Positions 37,573 to 46,964 of a stretch of DNA of 64,000 bases are shown here, in pieces; positions within the stretch are counted from its first letter, which is position 1, and each line of letters starts with the position of its first letter. Position numbers and translations under genes: made by a program. Location: positions 186,001-250,000 of the forward strand of contig NZ_JODR01000008.1 of assembly GCF_000725885.1 (NCBI RefSeq), written 5' to 3'. Source of the DNA: Streptomyces albus subsp. albus (GTDB taxonomy: Bacteria > Actinomycetota > Actinomycetes > Streptomycetales > Streptomycetaceae). The notes under the pieces are model-generated. The model had not been told where the DNA came from and did not search any database. It saw only the letters and a list, made by a program, of their open reading frames with translations.

Positions 37573-40500
37573 GTGCAGGGACGTTTCAAGAGGGATGGCA
37601 GCGCTGAGGGGGCCCCGGAGGCGCGCGGCTCGGCCGACCGCCCCCAGCCCCAGCGTGCCCAGGACGGCGGGCCCGTGGGTGGTGACCAGGGCACACCGCC
37701 CGGTCGCCCGGTGAGCGCCGAACAGAACGCCGCGGCAGGCACCCCGGAAAGGACCGGCAAACCGGGGAAGGCGGGGAAGAACGACAAGGCAGGCAAGGAC
37801 ACCAAGGCCGGCAAGGACGCGACACCGCCCGGCACCGGCGACGCACCGGACGTCCCCGACCCCGGCTCCCGCATGGCCCTGCGCAACTGGCGCATCAGCA
37901 CCCGGCTCGTCTCCCTCCTCGCCCTCCCGGTCATCGCCGCCACCACGCTCGGCGGCATGCGCATCTCCGACTCGCTCCAGAACGTCGACCAGCTCGACAA
38001 GATGAAGCTGCTGACGAAGATGACGGAGCAGGCCACCGAACTCGCGGCGGCCCTCCAGGAGGAGCGCGACCGCTCGGCGGGCCCCCTGGTCAGCACGGGC
38101 AACGACAAGGACGACACCGTCGTCGCCTCCCGGGAGAAGACCGACAAGGCCTTTCGGTCCTTCAAGAAGGCCACCGGGGACGTCGACGGCAGCGACAAGG
38201 CGATGGCGGGCGTCCAGTCCACCGTCCTGGACATCACCCGCCAGCTCACCGCGATCAACACGATCCGCGAGCGCGCCTACGAGAACCCCGAGTACGTCTC
38301 CCAGACGGTCAACTCCTACAACCAGCTGATCGAGTCCCTGCTCTCCCTGTCCCAGGACATGGCCCAGGCCACGAGCAACTCGGAGATGATCCGCAGCACC
38401 CGCGCACTGGCGGCGTTCTCCAGCGCGAAGGAGTACGCCTCCATCCAGCGCGCCATCATCTCCGCCGGCCTGGCCCACCAGCCCACCCCCAAGCTCTCCG
38501 AGAGCGACCGGCTCTACGCGCGCACCGCCACCGACAGCGAGGGCGCCGAGCTCGACAGCTTCGGCCAGATCTACGGCGACAAGGCCACCGCCGACCTGCT
38601 CAAGCCGATCAGCGGCGGCGACGTCAACGTCGTCATGGCGGACAAGTACCGCGACCGGATGCTGCACAGCCCGGACGCCATCAAGAAGCAGCGCCGTACG
38701 TACGTCGACTGGATGGACCAGGACACCTCCAAGCTCGGCGCCATGGACAAGATCGAGCGCACGCTGCTGGAGAAGATGGAGCAGCAGGCGCGCGAGCTGC
38801 GCTCCGAGGCCCAGCGCGAGGCGTTCATCAGCGGTGCGCTCATCCTGCTCGTCCTGGGCATCTCGCTGGTCGGCGCGTTCGTCGTCGCCCGCTCCATGGT
38901 CCGCTCGCTGCGCCGCCTCCAGGACACCGCGCAGGACGTCGCCCGCCGGCGCCTGCCCGAGCTGGTCAAGCAGATGTCCGAGGCCGAGCCGCAGGACGTG
39001 GACACCTCCGTGGAGTCCGTCGGCGTGCACAGCCGGGACGAGATCGGCAAGGTGGCCGCGGCGTTCGACGACGTCCACCGCGAAGCGGTCCGGCTGGCCG
39101 GCGAACAGGCACTGCTGCGAGGGAACGTCAACGCGATGTTCACCAACCTCTCGCGGCGCAGCCAGGGCCTGATCCAGCGCCAGCTCTCGCTCATCTCCGA
39201 ACTGGAGTCCCGCGAGGCCGACCCGGACCAGCTCTCCTCGCTCTTCAAGCTCGACCACCTCGCCACCCGTATGCGCCGCAACGGTGAGAACCTGCTGGTT
39301 CTCGCGGGTGAGGAACCGGGCCGCCGCTGGACGCGCCCCGTCCCGCTGGTCGACGTGCTGCGCGCCGCCGCCTCCGAGGTGGAGCAGTACGAGCGCATCG
39401 AGCTCAACTCCGTGCCGGCCACCGAGGTCGCGGGCCGCGTCGTCAACGACCTCGTGCACCTGCTGGCCGAGCTGCTGGAGAACGCCACCTCGTTCTCCTC
39501 GCCCCAGACCAAGGTCAAGGTCACCGGCCACGCACTGCCCGACGGCCGGGTGCTCATCGAGATCCACGACACCGGCATCGGCCTCTCGCCCGAGGACCTG
39601 TCGGCGATCAACGAGCGGCTGGCCAACCCGCCGACGGTGGACGTGTCCGTCTCCCGCCGCATGGGCCTCTTCGTGGTCGGCCGCCTCTCCCTGCGGCACG
39701 GCATCCGCATCCAGCTGCGCCCGTCCGACTCCGGAGGCACGACCGCGCTGGTCATGCTGCCCGTCGACATCGCCCAGGGCGGCGGCCAGGGCCCCAAGGG
39801 CCGCCCCGGCGCCGCGGGTGCTCCGGGCGCCTCCGGCCCCCAGGGCGGCCCGTCGCCGGCGCAGGCGCGCGGCGGCAGCAAGGGCGGCAACCTCGCCACG
39901 GCTCTCCAGCGCGGCCCGCAGAGCGGCGGCCCCGGCACACCCGGCTTCGGTGCGGGTGCGGGCGCGGGGACCGGTGCCGGCGCGGGTGCGTCCGGTGGTC
40001 CGGGCACGTCCCGGCTGGGCGCTCTGCCCACGCGCCAGAGCGGCGCCGGATCGCGTGCCGCGCTGTCCGGCGGCGGCCCGCAGGGCGGCGGTTCCGGCGG
40101 CAGCTCCGTCAACTTCTTCGGCGCCCCGCCGAACCCCGGCCGCCCCGGCCAGGCTCCCGCCGGCCCCGGCGGCGCGGGCAAGGGCACCAACCCGCCGCTG
40201 CCCACCCGCGGGCGCGGTCCCGCCGCGCAGCTGCCCGGCGGCTCCGGGGCTCCCGCGGACACCGGCCGGTCCCCGCAGGCGGGCTCGCCCTCGGACGGTC
40301 CGGGCAGCACCACGGAGATACCCCGCATCACCCCGGACGGCCCCGCGGACACCGGTCAGTACGACCGGCCGGCCGCCACCGGCCAGTTCGCGCTGCCGCA
40401 GTCGGGCAGCCCGGCGGACACGGGCCAGTACCCGCAGCCGGGCCCGGTCTCGGAGGGCCCGGGGAGCACGAGTGAGATACCCCGGATCTCCCCGGACGGT

Positions 40501-41667
40501 CCCGGCGGTACGGGCCGGTTCGACCGCCCGTCGGACACCGGCCAGTACCCGCGCCCGTCGGACACGGGTGAGTACGCGCAGCCGTCGGAGACGGGCGAGT
40601 TCCGGCAGCCGTCGGAGACGGGTCAGTTCGCTCAGCCGGGTGGGGCGGGTCAGTTCGCCCTTCCGCAGGCCGGCGGTCCCTCGGACACGGGTCAGTACCC
40701 GCAGCTGTCCGACACCGGGGAATACGGGCAGCCGTCGGACACCGGCGAGTACGCGCAGCCCTCCGACACGGGTGAGTACCAGCGGCCCTCGGACACCGGC
40801 CAGTTCGCGCAGCCGGGCGGGACGGGCCAGTTCGCCCTCCCGCAGGCCGCCGGTCCGGCCGACACCGGGGAGTACGCCCAGCCGGGCGGCCCGGACGGCC
40901 CCGGACACACTGGGCAGTTCCCGCAGGCGGACGGCGTGCAGAGCCGGCCGAGCTGGGCCCGCCCGGAGCGCGGCCCCGGCGACGAGGACGGCCCGCGCGG
41001 CCACGACGAGCCCGAGGGCACCGGCGAGTACGCGCAGCCGGGGATACCCGGCGCGGCTCAGGCCGACGGCATACCCTCGGGGCCTCCGGCTCCGGCGGAT
41101 GCCCCGACCCCGATCTTCGCGTCGATGGAATCGAACTGGTTCCGTGGCGCGCAGCAGCCCGCCCAGCAGGCACAGCCGCAGGCTGGTTCGCCCCACCAGG
41201 CGGACGGCACCGGTACGGACGGCGGCGGCAACCGGCTGTCCCCGGCGTCGGTCGCCCGTCCGGGGCAGCCCGCCTCGGCGGTGCCCCCGCTGCCCCAGCG
41301 CCGCACCGGCCAGGACGCCGCCGAGATCAGCGGCGGAACGGCCCAGGACGGCGCCGCACCAGGTGCCGTCGGAGGCGGCAACTGGGGGGCCTCGCCCAAC
41401 GACGAGCGTTGGCGGCGTGCCGAACAGATCCGTCAGCCCGCGGCCGGCGGAGTCACCACTTCGGGTCTGCCGCGTCGCGTGCCCCGTGCCAATCTGGTGG
41501 CGGGTACCGCACAGCAGCAGTCCCCCGCACAGTCCGGTCCACAGGTCTCCCGCGCGCCCGACGACGTGCGTGGCCGGCTGACCAATCTCCGCCGCGGTGT
41601 CCAGCAAGGCCGGCAGGCCGGTACGGACAACCGCGGTGCAGGCCCCACCTATCAGCAGGAGCGTTAG
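37573..41667 (+). CDS. cvnA: Conservon sensor kinase-like protein CvnA (first copy), with long repeat tail
   Basis: Start GTG 37573 gives VQGRFKRDGS after AGAGG; total 1364 aa. A Pro/Lys-rich cytoplasmic leader comes first, then TM1 (LVSLLALPVIAATTLGGMRI, about residue 113). An extracellular NIT-type sensor domain (about 135-415), TM2 (about 417-440), HAMP and an HATPase domain (about 624-735: NDLVHLLAELLENATSFSSP, MGLFVVGRLSLRHG) follow. Residues about 895-1157 are TG[EQ][YF] repeats. The conserved tail GLPRRVPRANLVAG and the terminal QER close the protein. CvnA acts with CvnB-D in a membrane complex resembling eukaryotic G-protein signalling. Confidence 0.93.
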   Translation: MQGRFKRDGSAEGAPEARGSADRPQPQRAQDGGPVGGDQGTPPGRPVSAEQNAAAGTPERTGKPGKAGKNDKAGKDTKAGKDATPPGTGDAPDVPDPGSRMALRNWRISTRLVSLLALPVIAATTLGGMRISDSLQNVDQLDKMKLLTKMTEQATELAAALQEERDRSAGPLVSTGNDKDDTVVASREKTDKAFRSFKKATGDVDGSDKAMAGVQSTVLDITRQLTAINTIRERAYENPEYVSQTVNSYNQLIESLLSLSQDMAQATSNSEMIRSTRALAAFSSAKEYASIQRAIISAGLAHQPTPKLSESDRLYARTATDSEGAELDSFGQIYGDKATADLLKPISGGDVNVVMADKYRDRMLHSPDAIKKQRRTYVDWMDQDTSKLGAMDKIERTLLEKMEQQARELRSEAQREAFISGALILLVLGISLVGAFVVARSMVRSLRRLQDTAQDVARRRLPELVKQMSEAEPQDVDTSVESVGVHSRDEIGKVAAAFDDVHREAVRLAGEQALLRGNVNAMFTNLSRRSQGLIQRQLSLISELESREADPDQLSSLFKLDHLATRMRRNGENLLVLAGEEPGRRWTRPVPLVDVLRAAASEVEQYERIELNSVPATEVAGRVVNDLVHLLAELLENATSFSSPQTKVKVTGHALPDGRVLIEIHDTGIGLSPEDLSAINERLANPPTVDVSVSRRMGLFVVGRLSLRHGIRIQLRPSDSGGTTALVMLPVDIAQGGGQGPKGRPGAAGAPGASGPQGGPSPAQARGGSKGGNLATALQRGPQSGGPGTPGFGAGAGAGTGAGAGASGGPGTSRLGALPTRQSGAGSRAALSGGGPQGGGSGGSSVNFFGAPPNPGRPGQAPAGPGGAGKGTNPPLPTRGRGPAAQLPGGSGAPADTGRSPQAGSPSDGPGSTTEIPRITPDGPADTGQYDRPAATGQFALPQSGSPADTGQYPQPGPVSEGPGSTSEIPRISPDGPGGTGRFDRPSDTGQYPRPSDTGEYAQPSETGEFRQPSETGQFAQPGGAGQFALPQAGGPSDTGQYPQLSDTGEYGQPSDTGEYAQPSDTGEYQRPSDTGQFAQPGGTGQFALPQAAGPADTGEYAQPGGPDGPGHTGQFPQADGVQSRPSWARPERGPGDEDGPRGHDEPEGTGEYAQPGIPGAAQADGIPSGPPAPADAPTPIFASMESNWFRGAQQPAQQAQPQAGSPHQADGTGTDGGGNRLSPASVARPGQPASAVPPLPQRRTGQDAAEISGGTAQDGAAPGAVGGGNWGASPNDERWRRAEQIRQPAAGGVTTSGLPRRVPRANLVAGTAQQQSPAQSGPQVSRAPDDVRGRLTNLRRGVQQGRQAGTDNRGAGPTYQQER
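40257..41043 (+). repeat. Repeat-coding region of cvnA: TG[EQ][YF]-containing units
   Basis: The encoded protein carries about eighteen TG[QER][YF]-type motifs, many as the unit P-S-D-T-G-E-Y-x-Q in series (for example at 40534-40860). A longer block ending FAQPGG-x-GQFALPQ-x-GGP is duplicated (40625-40690 and 40800-40860). A further pair, GPGST-[TS]-EIPRI-[TS]-PDGP, occurs at 40297 and 40459. The second CvnA lacks these repeats. Confidence 0.85.
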
Positions 41668-42090
41668 TTGAGTCCGATGAGCCAGGCTGCGCAGAATCTG
41701 AACTGGTTGATCACCAACTTCGTGGAGAACACCCCCGGGGTGTCGCACACGGTGGTGGTCTCCGCCGATGGCCTGCTTCTGGCCATGTCGGAGGGCTTTC
41801 CGCGGGATCGCGCCGATCAGCTGGCGGCGGTCGCCTCGGGGCTCACCTCGTTGACGTCGGGTGCGTCCCGGATCTTCGAGGGCGGTGTGGTCAACCAGAC
41901 CGTGGTGGAGATGGAGCGGGGTTTCCTCTTCATCATGGCGATCTCCGACGGCTCCTCGCTGGCCGTCCTGGCCCACCCCGAAGCGGACATCGGCCTGATC
42001 GGCTACGAGATGGCGCTGTTGGTGGACCGTGCCGGAAGTGTACTCACTCCGGACGTACGTGCGGAACTCCAGGGAAGCATTCTCAACTGA
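41668..42090 (+). CDS. cvnB: Conservon roadblock/LC7 protein CvnB (first copy)
   Basis: The TTG at 41668 directly follows the cvnA stop and is six bases after AGGAG. The equivalent GTG is used in the second copy, so MSPMSQAAQNLNWLITNFVE is likely the true start (140 aa), although ATG 41677 is possible. The roadblock/LC7 fold covers the whole protein (VSHTVVVSADGLLLAMSEGF, LAAVASGLTSLTSGASRIFE). CvnB-type proteins act as partners or GAP-like regulators of the CvnD GTPase. Confidence 0.93.
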   Translation: MSPMSQAAQNLNWLITNFVENTPGVSHTVVVSADGLLLAMSEGFPRDRADQLAAVASGLTSLTSGASRIFEGGVVNQTVVEMERGFLFIMAISDGSSLAVLAHPEADIGLIGYEMALLVDRAGSVLTPDVRAELQGSILN

Positions 42091-42157
42091 TCATCACGCT
42101 CCCCCCACCTGAGCACCACAGTCCGTTCGCCGACCCCATGCCTCGCTCGGAGGAGCC

Positions 42158-42571
42158 ATGACCCCGCCGCCCGCCCCGCACGATCCGTACGGCGCGTACA
42201 ACTCCCATACGCCGTACGGGGGTGAGGGCGACCAGCCGCTGGTGCGTCCGTACGCCATGACGGGCGGTCGCACCCGGCCGCGCTACCAGCTCGCCATCGA
42301 GGCGCTGGTCAGCAGCAACGCGGACCCGATGCAGCTGCAGGGCCTGCTCCCCGAGCACCAGCGGATCTGCCACCTGTGCCAGGAGGTCAAATCCGTGGCG
42401 GAGGTCTCCGCGTTGCTCGCCATCCCGCTGGGGGTGGCCCGCATTCTCGTCGCCGACCTCGCCGAGGCCGGGATGGTGGCGATCCACCAGCCGGGCAGTG
42501 CCTCGGACCCCGGCGGTGCCCCCGACGTGACGTTGCTGGAAAGGGTGCTCAGTGGACTTCGCAAGCTTTAG
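42158..42571 (+). CDS. cvnC: Conservon DUF742 protein CvnC (first copy)
   Basis: The 137-aa protein has the DUF742 signature RPYAMTGGRTRPRYQLAIEA and a winged-helix-like half (ICHLCQEVKSVAEVSALLAI, then PLGVARILVADLAEAGMVAI). Its 3' end overlaps cvnD by 20 bases, the same overlap as in the second copy. DUF742 proteins are thought to have a DNA-binding fold and to work with the Cvn GTPase. Confidence 0.93.
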   Translation: MTPPPAPHDPYGAYNSHTPYGGEGDQPLVRPYAMTGGRTRPRYQLAIEALVSSNADPMQLQGLLPEHQRICHLCQEVKSVAEVSALLAIPLGVARILVADLAEAGMVAIHQPGSASDPGGAPDVTLLERVLSGLRKL

Positions 42572-43049
42572 CCCGCACATGGACCCGGTCGGTCAGCCGA
42601 CCGCGCCGATGGGTCCGACGGGTTCTGTGGGGCAGGAGAGCCGGCAGGACTTCGGTACGCCGGCGGGCGGGCGTTCGACGACCTCCGCGAAGATCGTGGT
42701 GGCCGGCGGTTTCGGCGTGGGCAAGACGACCTTCGTCGGTGCGGTCTCGGAGATCAATCCGCTGCGCACCGAGGCCGTGATGACGGCGGCGTCCGCGGGT
42801 ATCGACGATCTGACCCACACCGGTGGCAAGACCACCACCACGGTGGCGATGGATTTCGGCCGTATCACGCTCGACGACGACCTGATCCTGTATCTGTTCG
42901 GTACGCCGGGTCAGGACCGTTTCTGGTTCATGTGGGACGACCTGGTGCGGGGTGCGATCGGTGCGGTCGTGCTGGTGTCGCACGAGTCTCCGCGCGCCAA
43001 GCTGTGTTTTTCGCCATGTGCGGGAAGCATGACGGCTTCACGTTCATAA
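42552..43049 (+). pseudogene. cvnD: CvnD-like small GTPase (first copy), C-terminally truncated
   Basis: GTG 42552 starts a Ras-like GTPase with P-loop GGFGVGKTTFVGAVSEINPL and switch motif LFGTPGQDRFWFMWDDLVRG. Similarity stops at base 42977 (GAIGAVVLV), after which an unrelated 23-residue tail ends at 43049. Full CvnD proteins run about 190-200 aa and include the guanine-specificity (N/T)KxD-like and G5 segments, which are missing here. The cut falls at exactly the same codon as in the second copy, at the end of a 99-base stretch identical between the two. It is either an assembly fault or a real deletion. Confidence 0.85.
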
Positions 43050-43065
43050 CGTTTCGACAGAGAAT

Positions 43066-43092
43066 CGCGCCCGCCTGAACACGCCGGGCGCG
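43066..43092 (+). terminator. Hairpin after the first conservon
   Basis: CGCGCCCG pairs with CGGGCGCG (43066-43073 with 43085-43092). Just upstream, ACGTT-CAT-AACGT (43040-43052) is an exact palindrome. The remaining bases to 43310 form the leader of the second cvnA, with no ORF of note. Confidence 0.45.
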
Positions 43093-43310
43093 CGGAACGT
43101 CTCGCTCTGCGCACGGAACCCGGTCCATTTGGCGCCGCACGGCCCCAATGCCCGTTTTTCCGCGGGACGCTTTTCTCGGTGATCCTCGCCCTCCGTAATG
43201 CGCCAACTGTTTGGAGGGAGCGGCCCTGACGTGCTGCAATTCCCTGAACTCAGCAGTAGTGCAGGCGCAGGTGTCGTGAGGGCGCCGCACGCCGAGAGGT
43301 GAGAAGTCGA

Positions 43311-46300
43311 GTGAGGCGAACGACCAGGGGTACGTCGGGCCCCGCTCCGGAGGGCTCGAAACGGGGCGGGGGCGCGCAGGCGCGGGGCAACTTCACCCCG
43401 CCGCCGCGTCCCGCCGCGCCGCGGGGACCGGGGGCCGCGACGGCCCGGCCGGTCCCGGCGACGGGCGGCGGCAGCCGGTGGTCGGCACGCAACTGGCGGG
43501 TTCCCACCCGGCTCAACGCGATCCTGCTCATACCCGTCCTGGTGGCCCTCGTCTTCGGCGGCTTCAAGGTCGAGTCCGACGTCTCCGCCTGGCAGGACGC
43601 CAAGGAGGCCCAGCGTACGGCCGAACTGGTCGAGGCGGCAGCCAATTACGGCAACGCCCTCATCGACGAGCGGGACCGGAGCGCCGAACCGCTGCTCAAG
43701 GGGAAGCGGAACGACCCGGAGGTCAAGAAGGCCCGCGACGCCACCGACGCCGCGGCCCGCCAGTTCAAGTCCGCCGCCTCCCATCTGCCCGACAATCCGG
43801 GGCTCAAGCGCCGGCTCGCCGCGTTCGAGAAGGTCGAACCGAAGCTGCCGGCCCTGCGCACGGGCGCGTACTCCAAGGACATGACGGGCGTGCGGACCGA
43901 GGAGGGGTACGTCACCGTCCAGCACCCGCTGATGGAGTTCGCCAACGAGCTGGGGCTGGGCACCGGGAACGTCACCTCCTACGGCCGTACGGTCTACGCC
44001 ATCTCGCTGGCCAAGGCCGCCGAGTCCCTCCAGCGGTCGCTGGGCACCCATCTGCTGGTCGAGCCCGGCCCCTCCGCCAAGGACAAGGAGGCCCAGCTCA
44101 CCGCGCTGGCCTCGTACCACTACCTGGAGCGCATCGCGCTGGGCGAGTACACCTCCGGCGGGCGGCCCGAGGACGTGCGGCTCCTGAAGGAGAAGACGGC
44201 CGAGGCCCGGCAGGCCGGCCGCAAGCGCCTCGACGCGGCACGTGAGCGGGCCGAGGCCCGTGGGGAGAAGTTCGCCGCCCCGCCCTCCATGGACGCGATG
44301 GTCAAGGCCATCGGTTCCGGCGCCGACGCCCGTGAACTGCGGGCCAAGGGCATCACTCCGGAGAGTTGGTTCGCCACCTCCACGGCGACGTTCGACGCCT
44401 ACCGCGGCGTGGAGGCCCAGCTGGCCTCCGACGCGGTGCACGAGACGGAGCAGATCGCCTCCGACGCCCGCCGGGACACCATCGTCAACGCGGTGATCGT
44501 GGTGGTGGCCCTGCTGCTGGCCTTCGTCGTCGCCGGGCGGATGGCCCGCTCGATGAGCCTCACCATGCGCTCCTTGCGGACGGCCGCCTTCGATGTGGCC
44601 CAGCAGCGGCTGCCGATGCTGGTCGACCAGCTCTCCCGCACCGATCCGGGCCGGGTGGACACCCGGGTCCAGCCCATCCCCATCACAACCCGCGACGAGA
44701 TCGGCGAGGTCGCCCGCGCCTTCGACCAGGTGCACCGCGAGGCCGTACGGCTCGCGGCCGAGCAGGCCATGCTGCGCGGCAACGTCAACGCGATCTTCAC
44801 CAACCTCTCCCGCCGCAACCAGGGCCTCATCGAGCGCCAGCTGGAGCTGGTGACGGAGATGGAGCACAGCGAGGCCGACCCGGACCAGCTGGAGAAGCTG
44901 TTCCGGATGGACCACCTGGCCACCCGCATGCGCCGCAACGGCGAGAACCTGCTGGTCCTCGCGGGAGAGGAGCCGGGCCGCCGCTGGACGGAACCGGTCC
45001 CGCTGGTGGACATCCTGCGGGCCGCCTCCTCCGAGGTGGAGCACTACGAGCGCATCGAGATCAGCGGCGTCCCCGAGACGGAGATCCACGGCCAGGTCGT
45101 CAACGACCTCGTGCACCTGCTGGCCGAGCTGCTGGAGAACGCGGCCACCTTCTCCTCACCGCAGTCCAAGGTGCGGGTGACGGCCACCCGGCTGCCGGAC
45201 GGCCGGATGATGATCGAGATCCACGACAAGGGGATCGGGCTGACCGCGGAGGACTTCGCGGACATCAACCACAAGCTGGCCAACCCGCCGACCGTGGACG
45301 CCGCGGTCTCGCAGCGCATGGGCCTGTTCGTGGTCGGCAGGCTGGCCGACCGGCACGGCATCCGGGTCCAGCTGAGGCCCTCCGGTGAGCAGGCGGGCAC
45401 CACCTCGCTGGTGATGCTGCCCGACGCGATCACGCACGGCGGGGGAGGGGAGGAGTCCTCCGAGGAGGACTTCACCGTCTCCCGGATCGTGCCCGAGCAC
45501 TCCGCGCATCCCACCCCCTCGGGTGACTCCCCGGCGGCGGAGCCGGGCTTCGACGACGCACGCCTCGGCGCCGGACAGGTACCGCCGCCCGGCTCGGCCG
45601 GCCGCCACCGGCTGCGTCCCGACCAGCCCGCGGACCTGCCGGGGCAGTCCGCACCGGGCCGCCACCGGCAGCCGGAGCAGCCGGAGCCGCAGCAGGCCGC
45701 GCCGCAGCAGGACGGCGGCCCCGCACAGCCGTACGAGCCGGGCGGCGAGATCGCCGCGCAGCAGTACACCTCCGGCACCCAGGACGACGCCGCGTACTCC
45801 CCCTACGGGCGGTACGGGCAGCCCTACGGGAGCGCCCAGGACGGCTGGGCCCAGCAGGACCTCCAGCCCCAACAGCCCCCGTACGCAAGCCAGTACAACC
45901 TGCCCCACCAGCAACCGGAATCCTCTTCCGGCGTTCCCGAGGGCGCGGGCGAGCGCGTAGGCTTCGACCGTCCGGGTTCCCTTCCCAGCAGCCGGCGCTC
46001 CACGACCGACGCGGGCCTCCCGCGCCGTGAGCCGGGGCGACAGCAGCCGGACGGGGGACAGGGAGCGCAGCCGACGGGCTTCGGCCAGGGCGGGCAGGTT
46101 CCGTCCCAGGAGCCCGGGTGGCCGTCGTCGCCGGAGGAAACCGGAACCCACCGGCGGAGCGAGAACGACGAACGCTGGGACCGCGCGGGCCAGTTGCGGG
46201 ACCCGCAGGCGGGCGGCGTCACCTCCTCGGGCCTGCCGCGGCGGGTGCCCAGGGCCAACCTGGTCGCCGGGGCCGCGGAGGAGAGCCGGCAGGGCGGACC

Positions 46301-46445
46301 CTCGGTCTCGCGCGCACCCGAGGACGTACGGGGACGGTTGAGCAACCTGCACCGCGGTGTCCGTCAGGGACGCACGGTGGGCGACGCCGACCAGAATGAC
46401 CAACAGGGCTTCGGCCCCGGCAGCACCTACGATCAGGAGCGTTAG
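43311..46445 (+). CDS. cvnA: Conservon sensor kinase-like protein CvnA (second copy)
   Basis: GTG 43311 follows GAGAGG/GAGAAG; GTG 43299 is an alternative. The 1044-aa protein has TM1 (LNAILLIPVLVALVFGGFKV, about residue 70), a NIT-type extracellular domain (to about 385), TM2 (about 390-410), HAMP, and HATPase (about 597-703: NDLVHLLAELLENAATFSSP, MGLFVVGRLADRHG). A Gln/Pro-rich tail without the TG[EQ]Y repeats follows. The C-terminal motif GLPRRVPRANLVAGAAEESR and the final QER match the first copy. It is the first gene of the second tandem conservon. Confidence 0.93.
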   Translation: MRRTTRGTSGPAPEGSKRGGGAQARGNFTPPPRPAAPRGPGAATARPVPATGGGSRWSARNWRVPTRLNAILLIPVLVALVFGGFKVESDVSAWQDAKEAQRTAELVEAAANYGNALIDERDRSAEPLLKGKRNDPEVKKARDATDAAARQFKSAASHLPDNPGLKRRLAAFEKVEPKLPALRTGAYSKDMTGVRTEEGYVTVQHPLMEFANELGLGTGNVTSYGRTVYAISLAKAAESLQRSLGTHLLVEPGPSAKDKEAQLTALASYHYLERIALGEYTSGGRPEDVRLLKEKTAEARQAGRKRLDAARERAEARGEKFAAPPSMDAMVKAIGSGADARELRAKGITPESWFATSTATFDAYRGVEAQLASDAVHETEQIASDARRDTIVNAVIVVVALLLAFVVAGRMARSMSLTMRSLRTAAFDVAQQRLPMLVDQLSRTDPGRVDTRVQPIPITTRDEIGEVARAFDQVHREAVRLAAEQAMLRGNVNAIFTNLSRRNQGLIERQLELVTEMEHSEADPDQLEKLFRMDHLATRMRRNGENLLVLAGEEPGRRWTEPVPLVDILRAASSEVEHYERIEISGVPETEIHGQVVNDLVHLLAELLENAATFSSPQSKVRVTATRLPDGRMMIEIHDKGIGLTAEDFADINHKLANPPTVDAAVSQRMGLFVVGRLADRHGIRVQLRPSGEQAGTTSLVMLPDAITHGGGGEESSEEDFTVSRIVPEHSAHPTPSGDSPAAEPGFDDARLGAGQVPPPGSAGRHRLRPDQPADLPGQSAPGRHRQPEQPEPQQAAPQQDGGPAQPYEPGGEIAAQQYTSGTQDDAAYSPYGRYGQPYGSAQDGWAQQDLQPQQPPYASQYNLPHQQPESSSGVPEGAGERVGFDRPGSLPSSRRSTTDAGLPRREPGRQQPDGGQGAQPTGFGQGGQVPSQEPGWPSSPEETGTHRRSENDERWDRAGQLRDPQAGGVTSSGLPRRVPRANLVAGAAEESRQGGPSVSRAPEDVRGRLSNLHRGVRQGRTVGDADQNDQQGFGPGSTYDQER

Positions 46446-46446
46446 T

Positions 46447-46869
46447 GTGAGCCCGATGAGCCAGGCGGCGCAGAACCTGAACTGGTTGATCACCAGTTTC
46501 GTGGAGAACACCCCAGGGGTCTCCCACACGGTGGTGGTCTCCGCCGACGGACTTCTGCTCGCGATGTCCGAGGGCTTCCCGCGGGACCGTGCCGACCAGC
46601 TGGCGGCGGTCGCCTCGGGGCTCACCTCGCTGACGTCGGGTGCGTCCCGGATCTTCGAGGGCGGGGTCGTCAACCAGACCGTGGTCGAGATGGAGCGGGG
46701 TTTCCTGTTCATCATGGCCATCTCCGACGGCTCCTCGCTGGCCGTCCTGGCCCACCCCGAGGCCGACATCGGCCTCGTCGGTTACGAGATGGCGTTGCTG
46801 GTGGACCGGGCGGGAGGTGTCCTCACCCCCGATCTGCGGGCGGAGTTGCAGGGCAGTCTTCTCAACTAG
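46447..46869 (+). CDS. cvnB: Conservon roadblock/LC7 protein CvnB (second copy)
   Basis: GTG 46447, one base after the cvnA stop and following AGGAG, gives 140 aa. It differs from the first CvnB at only a handful of positions (for example N-to-S at residue 17 and I-to-V near residue 112). Same roadblock fold and role. Confidence 0.93.
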   Translation: MSPMSQAAQNLNWLITSFVENTPGVSHTVVVSADGLLLAMSEGFPRDRADQLAAVASGLTSLTSGASRIFEGGVVNQTVVEMERGFLFIMAISDGSSLAVLAHPEADIGLVGYEMALLVDRAGGVLTPDLRAELQGSLLN

Positions 46870-46964
46870 GGCACAACTGCCCCGCGGCCGTGCGAGATCG
46901 CGCCCGTGCGCCATAAGGTGCCGTGAACGCAACGGCCGTCTGTCCGTGAGTCGGAGGAGGAAAC

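Noticed and set aside
37570..41976. Very long open frame on the minus strand opposite the first cvnA
   Set aside because: It is the antisense shadow of a GC-rich gene: low-complexity Val/Leu/Arg/Gly translation, no domain and no ribosome site.
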